The notes under the pieces were generated by a model. The model had not been told where the DNA came from. It did not search any database and worked only from the letters and a program-made list of their open reading frames with translations. From the NCBI GenBank assembly GCA_018401935.1, contig JAGYJQ010000002.1, positions 124,001 to 188,000 of the forward strand: DNA of 64,000 nucleotides. The letters run 5' to 3'. Below, piece by piece: positions 17,730 to 27,512 of the stretch (within the stretch, counting starts at the first letter, position 1; the number at the start of each line of letters is the position of its first letter). The stretch is from Balneolaceae bacterium (lineage in GTDB: Bacteria; Bacteroidota; Rhodothermia; Balneolales; Balneolaceae). A program made the translations under genes and the position numbers.

Positions 17730-20423
17730 CTAGATATCCCCTATCAATATACTCTTAGCTACCTTTACAGCCTCGGGTATCGCTTCGGGTTTTGATCCAC
17801 CAGCCGTAGCTAAACTAGGCTGACCGCCGCCACCGCCGCCAATGATTCGTCCTAATTTCCCAACAATAGCCCCTGCTTTCAATCCTGTTTGAATGAGGTC
17901 CTCGGTAACAGTCGCCAGTATCAACACTTTACCCGACTCTTCGTCAAGCGTAAATACAGTACTAACTGTCATTTTAGGTGATTCATTTAATATACTGTAC
18001 CCCATATTTTTAAGAGTATCCATATCAAAGGATTCAATATGCCCACAAACCCATTTAATACCGTTATCCAATTGTTCTGCCGTGTTCATAAGAGCCTGTT
18101 GACTAGCAATAGCTTTTGCTTGAACCAAGACTTCAACTTTACGCTCTAGCTCTTTTTTATCGGCTTGCAACCGCTCAATAGATTCCGCAAATTCATTGGA
18201 GGTGCCCAATAGATTAGCTACAGTTTGTAACTTGCTTTCTTGCTCTGCCACCCACTGCTCAGCCCCAAAAGCCGTTAGTGCCTCGATTCTACGAATACCT
18301 GCTGCTACAGAACTTTCATGCACTATTTTGAAGAACCCAATTTCCCCGGTATTCTGAACATGTGTTCCACCACATAATTCCATCGAATAATCAGAATCAA
18401 AGGTGATAACACGAACCTTATCACCATATTTTTCACCAAAAAGCATTCTGGCTCCCCGCTCTTTTGCCTGCTCAATAGGGATTTCTCTGTCCTCTTCTAA
18501 TGGTATACTCGCTCTTATTTTCTCATTAACCAGCGCTTGAACTTCTAAGAGCTGCTGCTTAGTCATAGCTTCAAAATGAGTAAAATCGAAACGAAGATAA
18601 TCCTGATTAACTAACGAACCTTTCTGAGCTACATGCGGACCTAAGACCTTAATTAGCGCTGCTTGCAATAAGTGAGTAGCAGAATGATTAGCGCAGGTAT
18701 ACTCTCGAGAGACTCTATTCACAGTGGCTTCTACCGGTTGATCAAGGGCAGGAAGTTGCTGCACGACCAAAACCGACCCGTAAGGACTTTTTTGAACATC
18801 AATGACCGTATACTCTTGATCGGCTTCATTGTTTTCGTTCGCTGGTTTCAATAATTGTTTCAATAGTCCTTTGTCACTTACTTGTCCACCTCCTTCAGCA
18901 TAAAAGGGATTCTTTTCAAGCAATAGGTGAAAAGTATCTTCCACTTCGCGATAAGCTATAATACTGGTTATAATACTTAGCTGATCGTAGCCTATAAATT
19001 CCGATTGGGCTACTTTCCCCGCAACCCAGCTCCACTGCCCTTTCTCGTTATGATCCACTGAAAAAGCTCCAGCCGCTCTAGCCCGAGTCTTTTGCTCATT
19101 CATCCGCTCATCAAAGCCGGCCACATCGACCCGTAATCCCTTCTCTCTTGCCATCAACTGGGTTAGATCAATAGGGAATCCATAGGTGTCATGCAGCTTA
19201 AATGCATCTTCTCCAGTGAGTACTTCGCTATGCTCTGTCATTTGCTCAAACAGTGCGATTCCCTGCCCTAAGGTTCTAATAAAACTTTTTTCTTCTGAGT
19301 GCACCACCTTTTCTACATAGGCCTGTTGGGCTACCAGCTCAGGGAAGACCTCTGAAAATTGCTGCCCCAATACCTGCACCAATTCAAACAGAAAGGGCTC
19401 TTTAATACCCAAACGATCCCACGCATATCGAATGGCTCGCCTCAATATCCTGCGAACCACATACCCTCTTCCGTCATTAGAGGGAGAGGCCCCATCAGCC
19501 ACGCTAAAAGCTACCGCGCGAATGTGATCGGCAATCACACGAACAGCAATATCGGTATATTCATCATCTCCATAGCGTATGCCTGCACGATTGGAAATAG
19601 CCTGAATGAGCGGACTAAATACGTCTGAATCGTAGTTTGAGGTTTTGGATTGCATAACTGCACAAATTCGTTCAAACCCCATGCCGGTGTCCACATGTTT
19701 AGCCGGAAGGGTTTGTAGCTCGCCTGATTTCAACCTATTAAACTGTATAAATACGAGGTTCCAAATCTCCATGACTCTTGGATCATCTTTGTTCACCAAG
19801 CTGGCCCCATCTACTTCTGCACGCTCCTGCTCCGATCGCAAGTCAATGTGGATTTCCGAACAAGGTCCGCAAGGCCCTGTCTCCCCCATTTCCCAGAAGT
19901 TATCTTTTTTTCCGCATTTTAGAATATGTGCGTGATCAATACTTGTTTGACTTCTCCACAAATCAATGGCTTCCTGATCTACTTCTAAACCGTCCTCTTG
20001 ATCTCCACCAAAGACGGTGGCATACAACCGAGAAGGATCCAACTCCCAGCGATCTACCAGCAACTCCCAAGCCCATGCGATAGCCTCTTCTTTGAAGTAG
20101 TCCCCAAAAGACCAATTCCCCAACATTTCAAACAAGGTATGATGATAGGTGTCATGCCCTACCTCTTCTAAATCGTTATGTTTACCACTAACCCGGATAC
20201 ATTTCTGGGTGTTGGCTGCCCGCGCCCATTCTTTGCCCTCAAAAGCCAAGGTTTTTTGCTCACCTAAAAAAAGAGGTTTAAATTGATTCATCCCTGCATT
20301 CGTGAATAACAATGTAGGGTCATCCGCCGGAACAACCGGCGAACTGGATACTATGGCGTGATTTTTGGCACTAAAAAAATCTAAAAAATCTTGCCGTATT
20401 TCAGAGGAAGTTTTAAAAGCCAT
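17730..20423 (-). CDS. alaS: Alanyl-tRNA synthetase
   Basis: A full-length 897-residue class II synthetase. Aminoacylation domain: FTNAGMNQFKPLFLGE and NTQKCIRVSGKHNDLE. Editing domain: the zinc-binding NHSATHLLQAAL (HxxxH) and MELCGGTHVQNTGEIG. The C-terminal part has a coiled coil (about 720-770, LQADKKELERKVEVLVQ) and the glycine-rich C-Ala end GGGGGGQPSLATAGG. It is transcribed alone, divergent from the DUF502 gene, and a 12-bp palindrome lies about 30 bp upstream. Confidence 0.97.
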   Translation of the reverse strand: MAFKTSSEIRQDFLDFFSAKNHAIVSSSPVVPADDPTLLFTNAGMNQFKPLFLGEQKTLAFEGKEWARAANTQKCIRVSGKHNDLEEVGHDTYHHTLFEMLGNWSFGDYFKEEAIAWAWELLVDRWELDPSRLYATVFGGDQEDGLEVDQEAIDLWRSQTSIDHAHILKCGKKDNFWEMGETGPCGPCSEIHIDLRSEQERAEVDGASLVNKDDPRVMEIWNLVFIQFNRLKSGELQTLPAKHVDTGMGFERICAVMQSKTSNYDSDVFSPLIQAISNRAGIRYGDDEYTDIAVRVIADHIRAVAFSVADGASPSNDGRGYVVRRILRRAIRYAWDRLGIKEPFLFELVQVLGQQFSEVFPELVAQQAYVEKVVHSEEKSFIRTLGQGIALFEQMTEHSEVLTGEDAFKLHDTYGFPIDLTQLMAREKGLRVDVAGFDERMNEQKTRARAAGAFSVDHNEKGQWSWVAGKVAQSEFIGYDQLSIITSIIAYREVEDTFHLLLEKNPFYAEGGGQVSDKGLLKQLLKPANENNEADQEYTVIDVQKSPYGSVLVVQQLPALDQPVEATVNRVSREYTCANHSATHLLQAALIKVLGPHVAQKGSLVNQDYLRFDFTHFEAMTKQQLLEVQALVNEKIRASIPLEEDREIPIEQAKERGARMLFGEKYGDKVRVITFDSDYSMELCGGTHVQNTGEIGFFKIVHESSVAAGIRRIEALTAFGAEQWVAEQESKLQTVANLLGTSNEFAESIERLQADKKELERKVEVLVQAKAIASQQALMNTAEQLDNGIKWVCGHIESFDMDTLKNMGYSILNESPKMTVSTVFTLDEESGKVLILATVTEDLIQTGLKAGAIVGKLGRIIGGGGGGQPSLATAGGSKPEAIPEAVKVAKSILIGDI

Positions 20424-20452
20424 TCGAATGATGTGTGAGTTAGGTCATGATT

Positions 20453-20464
20453 ATTCATATGAAT
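20453..20464. promoter_or_regulatory. 12-bp palindrome upstream of alaS
   Basis: ATTCATATGAAT is a perfect palindrome 29 bp before the alaS start codon, in the intergenic region shared with the DUF502 gene. In E. coli AlaRS represses its own gene by binding a palindrome near the promoter; a similar role here is only a guess, and AT-rich palindromes of this size arise by chance. Confidence 0.25.
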
Positions 20465-20597
20465 TCATTTATACAATTACATTCATACAAATACCATGCT
20501 AATTAATGCAGGAAGATAGAAAAAATACCTATCAGACACATAGCCGAATCCCCGCTTAATTCGCCTATATTTAACTATATTATGTGAAAATCAACGA

Positions 20598-21179
20598 ATG
20601 AGCATCAATTTTATGAAATCTTTGTTTACGTATTTCTTCCGTGGCCTACTAGTTGTATTCCCTTTAGGGGCCACCATATTAGTTACGGGTTTATCGATCG
20701 ATTGGCTAAACACACTAAGTTCAAGTTGGATCCCAGGAGACTGGGCTCAGTCTATTCCGGGTCTCGGAATTGTACTTTCCTTTTCTATTATCGTAGCCGT
20801 TGGTCTGATTTTTTCCATTACCTTGACCAAACCCATTATCCAATTCGTCGAAAAAATACTGACCAAAACACCCATCATCAGTATTATCTATCATTCCCTC
20901 AAAGATCTAACCGAAGCATTTGTGGGCGAAAAGAAAAAATTTGACCGGCCTGTACTCGTTCAACTAAGCGCCGACGGTCCCTACCGAATCGGATTCATTA
21001 CCCAGGAACACTTCAACGTCGATGCCTTTGAATTAACCGCCGTTTACTGCCCTCATTCCTACAACTTTTCCGGAAATCTCTTTCTGGTTGATGCATCTAG
21101 AGTCTACCCCATGGACATGGATCCTTCACAAGCCATGCGACTTATTGTTTCAGGCGGGGTGAGTCAAACTGGGAAATAA
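20598..21179 (+). CDS. DUF502 family inner-membrane protein
   Basis: A 193-residue protein with two N-terminal membrane segments (about 8-30 and 48-73) and a soluble C-terminal part. The stretch FFRGLLVVFPLGATILVTG, then KTPIISIIYHSLKDLTEAF and KFDRPVLVQL, is the DUF502 pattern. The biochemical role of the family is not established. Members are widespread in bacteria and plants (LIKE COV proteins). It is divergent from alaS and ends 4 bp before the end of the converging ferredoxin reductase gene. Confidence 0.88.
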   Translation: MSINFMKSLFTYFFRGLLVVFPLGATILVTGLSIDWLNTLSSSWIPGDWAQSIPGLGIVLSFSIIVAVGLIFSITLTKPIIQFVEKILTKTPIISIIYHSLKDLTEAFVGEKKKFDRPVLVQLSADGPYRIGFITQEHFNVDAFELTAVYCPHSYNFSGNLFLVDASRVYPMDMDPSQAMRLIVSGGVSQTGK

Positions 21180-21183
21180 CAGT

Positions 21184-22137
21184 CTAATATACTTCCTCAA
21201 AGGTTCTTTCTGATGGTTTGACCTGAGTTTTTAGCTCTTCCCAAGTCCATTCCGTTGGATCTTTATCCGCTAATTCACCACGTACACTCAAGTAATCTAG
21301 AAACCCTTGCTTTGCTAACTGTTCGTAAATGCCGGTTTGCATTCCCTTCATCCCGCATAAGTAGACTAGGGTGTTATTCGCACCTAAAATAGGCGCTAGT
21401 AGATCAGAATAATCTTCAATAGCTGTTTGAACGTATTTTTTGGACCCATTCTCTCGTAGATCTTCTCGAGAAATCATGGTCAGATAATGAACATTTGGAT
21501 GAGCAGCATCTAAACCTTCGAAATAGTCTTTATAAAGTAGATCCGTACGGTATGGGCATCCAAATACCAACACAATTTGACCCTTATGACCTGCTTCAAT
21601 TAACTCCATGATCATGCCCCTGAAGGGGGCCACACCCGTGCCTGTTGCAAAAAAAACAAAATTAAATTCCTCTGCATTTTCTGGTAATAAATAACGCTTT
21701 CCACTAGGCCCCGTAATCTGAAGAGAGTCCCCAGGCTTCAAATTGGACAAATAGTTGGAGCAAACCCCGGTATAAAACACACCGTCTACCTCCTCATTTG
21801 CTCTCTTGACAGTAGTAGAAACAAGGTGAGCCTCCCCCTTCTCTCCTTTTGATGGCGAAGAAACCGAATACAATCTTAGTTTGTGTGGTTTACCTTTTTC
21901 GTTTTCTCCCGGTGGTAGTATACCTATAGATTGCCCTGATCTAAATACTCCCTCTAGGCCTGAGCCTGAAAGATCAATGGTGATATGGCGGATAACGTTA
22001 GGGCTAGAATCGTCCGTACAAATATAATTCTCAGCAATGGTTGCCGTGGTTGGGTTTTTGGGGGTAAAAAGATTAATCTCTACCTCGGGTAGGATAATCT
22101 CTGGCGTAGCAGTGCCTAATGTAGTGTTGTCTGACAT
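21184..22137 (-). CDS. Plant-type ferredoxin-NADP+ reductase
   Basis: A 317-residue flavoprotein that moves electrons between ferredoxin or flavodoxin and NADP(H). The frame is open to 22284, but the ATG at 22137 begins a normal N-terminus (MSDNTTLGTA) and avoids overlap with the divergent gene. FAD site: RLYSVSSP (88-95) and GVCSNYL (124-130). Nucleotide site: GTGVAPFRG (166-174), the SR of MISRE with KKYVQ that read the 2'-phosphate of NADP, and CGMKGM (261-266). The last residue is tyrosine (EEVY), which stacks on the flavin in chloroplast and cyanobacterial enzymes. No ferredoxin gene is adjacent. Confidence 0.88.
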   Translation of the reverse strand: MSDNTTLGTATPEIILPEVEINLFTPKNPTTATIAENYICTDDSSPNVIRHITIDLSGSGLEGVFRSGQSIGILPPGENEKGKPHKLRLYSVSSPSKGEKGEAHLVSTTVKRANEEVDGVFYTGVCSNYLSNLKPGDSLQITGPSGKRYLLPENAEEFNFVFFATGTGVAPFRGMIMELIEAGHKGQIVLVFGCPYRTDLLYKDYFEGLDAAHPNVHYLTMISREDLRENGSKKYVQTAIEDYSDLLAPILGANNTLVYLCGMKGMQTGIYEQLAKQGFLDYLSVRGELADKDPTEWTWEELKTQVKPSERTFEEVY

Positions 22138-22201
22138 GATATTGTCTGAAATAGTAACTTCGATGATAATGAGTAAGGAATAAAATAAGGTAATTTTAGG
22201 T

Positions 22202-23431
22202 ATGAGTTTAAAAAAAATTGCTATTGTTGGAGCCGGCGTAACTGGAGTAACGACGGCAATTCTTCTTCGTTTATCTGGGTACAACGTTCAAGTATTTTCT
22301 CGAGAATACCCCATAATTGATCATAAGAACCCGTTTTTTGCCAGTTCCTTTCCCGCAGCCTCCATTCTTCCTCACTCCGTTCAAAGCCCTATTTCAAAAA
22401 AACTTTTCCTAAGCTCAATCTTGTTTTATCATCCCTTATTTGAGCATAATTTCCCAGGTATTCATCGCCAAATTCACTATGAAGTGTTTTCTGAAGCTCC
22501 TAAGAGTAATCCTAGCTATTTGCCATGGTTAACAGGCTATACTGAATTACCCGTGAATGGCCGTTTTTTCATTCCCCACCTTCCAGATAATCCTCTATCA
22601 CGAGCGTGGAAATCCTCCATGTTTTTCGTTGACTGGCCATTTTATTGGAAGGCCTTACTAAATACGTTTAACGCCCTTGAAATTCCTTTAGCGATCGAAA
22701 CTATTGACTTATCGCAGATAGATTCTCGGTTCCCCGCCAGTGAGTATTCCTTAGCGATACTGGCTAGTGGTTCTGGTTTCGAAGAAAAACACAATAACCC
22801 CCTTAGTTTACTTAAAGGTCACTTAATAGAAATTTCAAATGGTCCAACATTGCGTAATCCAGACGGCGAGCTATTCTCATATAATTATACCCCTCCAACT
22901 AAGGTATACAGCACGCTGAATGGGAAAGCTCAAGACATATACAGTTATAATCGAAGCGGTTCTATGATTCTTGGCGGCAGTCGAATTGCTGGTCATTTGA
23001 TCGAGGGGAAATGGATAGGTGATGACCTGCTCATGCCCTGTGATCCCATAGAAAGCAGCCTTGAATGGCCCTATTCTGCTATTTTTGAACGTAACAAAAT
23101 TCTTATTGAACATAGCACAAATGCGACTATAGATGCTTCCCAAATTAAGTCGCAGTTACTTGGATACCGTTACTTAGGACCTAATTCATCGCTTTGTTTT
23201 AAAGTGGATTTCTCCAGGGATCTGCCCCATATTCATGCTTATGGATTAGGTGGGGCTGGGGTTACGCTTTCATGGGGCTTAGCAAATGAGATACTAACAA
23301 AGACAAATAAACTGTTGGGAACACCACAAAACAGAAGCGTTTATCATGTTTCGCCGTCTATTCAATCTGACAGTAGCATTGATAAAGCTAAGAAGATGGC
23401 CAGTTGCTTGGCTAAGCTTATCACTGTGTAA
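22202..23431 (+). CDS. FAD-dependent D-amino-acid oxidase-like protein
   Basis: A 409-residue DAO-superfamily flavoprotein. The N-terminal FAD motif is IAIVGAGVTGVTTAILLRLSGY. The C-terminal signature GLGGAGVTLSWGLANEI matches the glycine-rich, Trp-containing end of D-amino-acid oxidases (typically GHGGYGFTLSWG). ASSFPAASILPHSV corresponds to the AGA loop near the flavin. The likely reaction is oxidation of an amine or D-amino acid, with the substrate unknown. It is divergent from the ferredoxin reductase gene, 64 bp away. Given the cell-wall theme elsewhere in the window, a D-amino-acid substrate is plausible but unproven. Confidence 0.72.
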   Translation: MSLKKIAIVGAGVTGVTTAILLRLSGYNVQVFSREYPIIDHKNPFFASSFPAASILPHSVQSPISKKLFLSSILFYHPLFEHNFPGIHRQIHYEVFSEAPKSNPSYLPWLTGYTELPVNGRFFIPHLPDNPLSRAWKSSMFFVDWPFYWKALLNTFNALEIPLAIETIDLSQIDSRFPASEYSLAILASGSGFEEKHNNPLSLLKGHLIEISNGPTLRNPDGELFSYNYTPPTKVYSTLNGKAQDIYSYNRSGSMILGGSRIAGHLIEGKWIGDDLLMPCDPIESSLEWPYSAIFERNKILIEHSTNATIDASQIKSQLLGYRYLGPNSSLCFKVDFSRDLPHIHAYGLGGAGVTLSWGLANEILTKTNKLLGTPQNRSVYHVSPSIQSDSSIDKAKKMASCLAKLITV

Positions 23432-23501
23432 ACCGATTGAAAGGCGTCTATTTGTGAACGCTGGTTGATGACGTTACGAGTATCCGATTAGGGCTTTATC
23501 A

Positions 23502-23939
23502 TCAAATTTTGCAGCGCACTTTCGCACGGTAGTTAATCCAATGACCAGTGATAAGAAGTAAACTCCCAATGAGAGTAACCCCAGCCTCGCCATATTCCCC
23601 AAGGTGACTGTTAAAAAACCACGCCAGAAATATAATGAGCGTACCAAAGATTAAATAAAAGCTTACCCATCTATTGGCATGTAACCGTCTAAGTGATAAG
23701 ACAACCGTAGGTGTAATGGCTAAAAAGAATACCAAATGAGTAAATTCATGTACATGTTCTAAGGCAGGCCATAATGGTATTAATGAGACGAAAACTGGGA
23801 CCAACAAACAATGTATTGCGCAGACCGAGGAAAGCCCTATGCCCAGTCTATCCCAAAAACCTTGTTTTTGTACCCTCTCAACAGAAGAAGGCGAATCGAT
23901 TGACGAATCCGTCGTCATTTGTGATGTTTTTTCGACCAT
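23502..23939 (-). CDS. MerC-like membrane protein
   Basis: A 145-residue protein with a Ser/Thr-rich cytoplasmic N-terminus and four membrane segments. The motif SVCAIHCLLVP in the first segment is the paired-cysteine signature of the MerC family, which carries mercuric ions across the inner membrane in mer operons. No merA, merR, merT or merP is nearby, so a general metal or unrelated function is quite possible. The ATG abuts the TAA of the Bax-inhibitor-1 gene (TAAATG), so the two are surely co-transcribed. Confidence 0.8.
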   Translation of the reverse strand: MVEKTSQMTTDSSIDSPSSVERVQKQGFWDRLGIGLSSVCAIHCLLVPVFVSLIPLWPALEHVHEFTHLVFFLAITPTVVLSLRRLHANRWVSFYLIFGTLIIFLAWFFNSHLGEYGEAGVTLIGSLLLITGHWINYRAKVRCKI

Positions 23940-24638
23940 TTATCGCCTATTGCCCAAAATTCTGAGCATAAAAATGAACATGTTGATAAAATCTAAATAC
24001 AGGGTAAGTGCCCCTAAAATAGCCACCTTTCTACCCTCTTCTGATTCCACAATCACTTGAGCGGCAAGTTGCTTAATTTTTTGGGTATCGTAGGCTGTGA
24101 GCCCAACAAAGACAAGGACACCTATATAACTAATGAGCCAATAAAGTCCCGAACTCTGCAAAAAGATATTAACAACGCTTGCTAAAATAAGCCCTATTAA
24201 GGCCATAAAAAGGAGGTTTCCCCAGCTTGAAAGATCCTGCTTAGTGGTATAGCCGTATACACTCATTGCCCCAAACATACCTGCGGTTATAAAAAATGTT
24301 GATGCGACGGAAGCTCCAGTATAGGCAATAAGTAGCACGGAAAGAGTAAGCCCATTCAATACCGAATACAAAAGAAACAAACCTATTGCCATGTTAGAAG
24401 ACATTCGCTGAATACCTGACGAAATCCAAAATACCAGAGCTAGTTCAACCAGAATTAACCCAATAAAGCCAAAAGAAGAGCTAAATATTAGTTCTAACAA
24501 AAACTCAGATTGAGTGGTGCGATAGGCTACAAAGCCCGTCAAAGTTAAGGCAAAAGTCATCCACAAATAGACCTTTTGCATAAAATCAGCTTCGACTGTT
24601 GGTATACTTTCTATGTAAGTTCTTGACTGCATATCCAT
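23940..24638 (-). CDS. Bax inhibitor-1/YccA family membrane protein
   Basis: A 232-residue protein with seven predicted membrane helices. Family motifs are FMQKVYLWMTFALTLTGFVAY at the start, NGLTLSVLLIAYTG in the middle, and the C-terminal VGLTAYDTQKIKQL with the conserved Asp of the last loop, followed by ALTLYLDFINMFIFMLRILG. In better-studied members the protein is a pH-sensitive calcium leak channel or a modulator of FtsH. It is directly upstream of merC-like with no gap. Confidence 0.93.
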   Translation of the reverse strand: MDMQSRTYIESIPTVEADFMQKVYLWMTFALTLTGFVAYRTTQSEFLLELIFSSSFGFIGLILVELALVFWISSGIQRMSSNMAIGLFLLYSVLNGLTLSVLLIAYTGASVASTFFITAGMFGAMSVYGYTTKQDLSSWGNLLFMALIGLILASVVNIFLQSSGLYWLISYIGVLVFVGLTAYDTQKIKQLAAQVIVESEEGRKVAILGALTLYLDFINMFIFMLRILGNRR

Positions 24639-24752
24639 AACAAAGGATTTAGATGATTGAGTTTAATAGAATATGCCCTGGTTGGGTATCTGTTTAAATA
24701 TACGAACAAAGACCCATCTTCTTCGCTAAAAAATGTTATAACAACTCAGGAA

Positions 24753-27512
24753 TTACAACCCAAACCAATAGCTCAGCTTTATTAGAAAAATATTAATGGG
24801 CTTGTGATCGAACATATCACCAAAATCCCTGGAAATATCCATTAGTCCATTTCCTAAAACCCCATCCCTTTGTTGTTGCCAAACAAAGAATAAGGTAGAC
24901 CCTGGGCTATATTCCCAGCGAAAGACTGCATTACCTTGGAGGGCTGTATAGGTAAAATCAGGTCTATAAAATCTAAAGGATGTGGGTTCTTCATTCCCAA
25001 AACTAACCTCATACAAGCCTGCTCCCAAATCGTTTAGCTCTCCCTCATCTACACCATAAAAGTCAAAGTCAAAGGTTCTTTCTTGTTTCAATTCACCAAA
25101 ACCAGAGAAACGCGCCGACTGCACATAAGGCCTTATATAGGTTTCTAAGGTCATTTTTGGCGAGAATGTCCAGTTCAAACGGATGTTAGCGGATAAATTT
25201 GAACTTTTATTCGTTGCAAAAATATATCGATACCCGTAGGTCTGTTCAGCGTCAGGGTCTATAACTCTCCTTTCGATAGTGGTCACATATTGATCTTGAT
25301 CCAACTCATAGCTCAACTCGGGCCCAAAAATAAGTTGAATATTAGATCGGGGCCGCCAATTAAAATTCATCCAATAGTAACTATCGTATTCTTCGGCTAC
25401 ATCACGACGCTGATATTGCCCTAACTGCACGCTCCACACTTTCGACTGATTGGTAGTAAGATTAGCATTAATACCTATATCATTATTGTACCCCATAATA
25501 GGTCCGCCGCGACTCAATCGGTCGCTTATGCGTCCATAATTTGCATCAGCGTTTACATTTAATGACCATTGATTATCAAACATCCAATAAAAACCCATAT
25601 TAGACCCTTGATTACCAACATCTCCATCAAAATTCCAACCTATCAGGTAGTAATGCCAGGCCTGAAAATAACGACCCATACTAGGTGCGACCTCAGCATA
25701 TTGCACGGCAGCTGCCAACGCTTTGTAATCTGCTCTGTTTTGGAATCCAATCTCATTCGTTTCATACCCCGGCGTCACTATCGAGTACGTAAGTGAACCA
25801 GTCCAGTGCTCCCCCGATGCTTTTTTCAGACTCCATTCACCTGCAAAACCATCTAAATAAGTGGCTGTTTCATCCACTGAAAAGGAACTACCATCTACCC
25901 TCTGATAGTACCTAGCCGGAGATTGTTGCAACGCTGTTATGTATGATTCGCCTCCATTTACCCTACTGTAAGAAACAGTTCCACTAGCTATCCATTGCCT
26001 ATTCTTCCAAGAGTGCTCCCAATCCGTACCCACTAAATAAGCTGAATTTGCCATAAACTGTTCAAAGTAAGTATTTTTAATAGAACGGTTTACACTACTT
26101 ACATATCCTCCAACTATCGTATTTCCCTCGTTAAAATCTTTCTTTACTCTAGATACAAAAAAGTTTGCAAGGGGTTCGATTGGATACATGCCTCCTGACT
26201 GCTGTGAGCCATCTTGTAAGCGCACCGTATAGGCCGCTTCTTCTGGTCTGGTTACCGCATCTAAGACCCCAATGGACCACCCATTCCGTGTTTTTCCACT
26301 TAATTTCACCGCCCCTGCAATTCGGGTTTGGTTAGGCCTATCCTGATACACCTGATCGATATCATCATTTTTATAAATAGAATAGCCATTATATGCATTA
26401 TACGCCCCTATCGAACCCGAAGGCGAGCGCCCTATTCTCCTCGAATAAAAAGTAATAGGGTTGCCAGCTGTGAAGTCTGTTTGCGTTTGACCAAAACGAA
26501 AGATATCACCACCTTCTAAAAAAAACGGTCTTCGTTCAGGGAAGTATATCTCAAATGCCGACAAATTTATGGTAGCTGGATCTGCTTCAACTTGCCCAAA
26601 ATCAGGATTTATCGTAGCAGTCAAGGTAAGATCAGATGTGATACCATACTTGATATCCCCACCAAAACTCTGGCTTATATTGTTAACATCGTAATATGGA
26701 TCACCACTCACTCTCTGTTCTTTAATATTTGTAACAGATGCATAAGGTGTTACCTCTAATCGACTAAACTCCTTGAGATTAGATATACCATATAGTGTGC
26801 CAAACCTAGATACCATTCCACCCTCTGTACGTGAAATAGGTGCCCAAAAATTGATTTCTGAGTTTCGAGCTATACGGCGTTGAAAGTTTATCCCCCACAG
26901 TTGATTTAATTTTTTTGCATCATACCGTATTTGGGATAATGGTATTTTCATTTCTACTGACCAACCATTCGATAGTATGACGGCCTCTGCTTCCCATACC
27001 GCATCCCATAGAATATCTTCCTGAGTGTCATCATAATATAAAACGTCTTTTTGTACACCGCGAGGGTTTACCGCAAAAGTAAAGGCGGTCCTTTTATCAT
27101 TGTAACTATCAATGTTTATATAAATCCAATCGGAAGAAAAAGAACCATCCCTTCTAAATATGGGAGCTACGATAGAGTCCGGATTCTGCTCATAGGCCAT
27201 AACTCCAACCCACAGATATTGATCATCATAAGCTACCGAAACCTCTGTAGGCTGACTTGGTACTCCCCCTTCAACCGGTGTATACTGAACAAAATCATTA
27301 GCTTTTTGGCTTACCTTCCAAATTTCCTCGTCCAGAAAACCATCCAATGTTATCGTACTGGTTTCGTTTACTCGAGTTGCATTCAATGTAGACTGGCCGA
27401 ACACTGCCGCAGTCGAGATAAAAAGCATTGCACATACCAAGATTGCAAAAGCATTGTACCGTAAAGTTCCACGATTTCGTCCGCGTGTCTGTCTATAACT
27501 CAATAAAAACAT
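24753..27512 (-). CDS. DUF5916 outer-membrane protein with carbohydrate-binding (CBM9-like) domain
   Basis: About 919 residues from the ATG at 27512; an ATG at 27548 in the same frame is possible. A hydrophobic segment (FAILVCAMLFISTAAVFGQ) acts as signal peptide. The first ~200 mature residues look like a CBM9-type fold (ITLDGFLDEEIWKVSQKANDF, DDQYLWVGVMAYE, WIYINIDSYNDKRTAFTFAVNP). The rest is a large beta barrel: FEIYFPERRPFFLEGGDIF is the DUF5916 hallmark, and the end IFLIKLSYWFGL is an outer-membrane C-terminus. The role is unknown, although family members often sit near polysaccharide or peptide use genes. It is divergent from a GH16 glucanase. Confidence 0.82.
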   Translation of the reverse strand: MFLLSYRQTRGRNRGTLRYNAFAILVCAMLFISTAAVFGQSTLNATRVNETSTITLDGFLDEEIWKVSQKANDFVQYTPVEGGVPSQPTEVSVAYDDQYLWVGVMAYEQNPDSIVAPIFRRDGSFSSDWIYINIDSYNDKRTAFTFAVNPRGVQKDVLYYDDTQEDILWDAVWEAEAVILSNGWSVEMKIPLSQIRYDAKKLNQLWGINFQRRIARNSEINFWAPISRTEGGMVSRFGTLYGISNLKEFSRLEVTPYASVTNIKEQRVSGDPYYDVNNISQSFGGDIKYGITSDLTLTATINPDFGQVEADPATINLSAFEIYFPERRPFFLEGGDIFRFGQTQTDFTAGNPITFYSRRIGRSPSGSIGAYNAYNGYSIYKNDDIDQVYQDRPNQTRIAGAVKLSGKTRNGWSIGVLDAVTRPEEAAYTVRLQDGSQQSGGMYPIEPLANFFVSRVKKDFNEGNTIVGGYVSSVNRSIKNTYFEQFMANSAYLVGTDWEHSWKNRQWIASGTVSYSRVNGGESYITALQQSPARYYQRVDGSSFSVDETATYLDGFAGEWSLKKASGEHWTGSLTYSIVTPGYETNEIGFQNRADYKALAAAVQYAEVAPSMGRYFQAWHYYLIGWNFDGDVGNQGSNMGFYWMFDNQWSLNVNADANYGRISDRLSRGGPIMGYNNDIGINANLTTNQSKVWSVQLGQYQRRDVAEEYDSYYWMNFNWRPRSNIQLIFGPELSYELDQDQYVTTIERRVIDPDAEQTYGYRYIFATNKSSNLSANIRLNWTFSPKMTLETYIRPYVQSARFSGFGELKQERTFDFDFYGVDEGELNDLGAGLYEVSFGNEEPTSFRFYRPDFTYTALQGNAVFRWEYSPGSTLFFVWQQQRDGVLGNGLMDISRDFGDMFDHKPINIFLIKLSYWFGL

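Noticed and set aside
22138-22284. N-terminal extension of the ferredoxin reductase
   Set aside because: The extra 49 codons overlap the start of the divergent D-amino-acid-oxidase-like gene and read as hydrophobic, non-conserved sequence; MSDNTTLGTA is the natural start.
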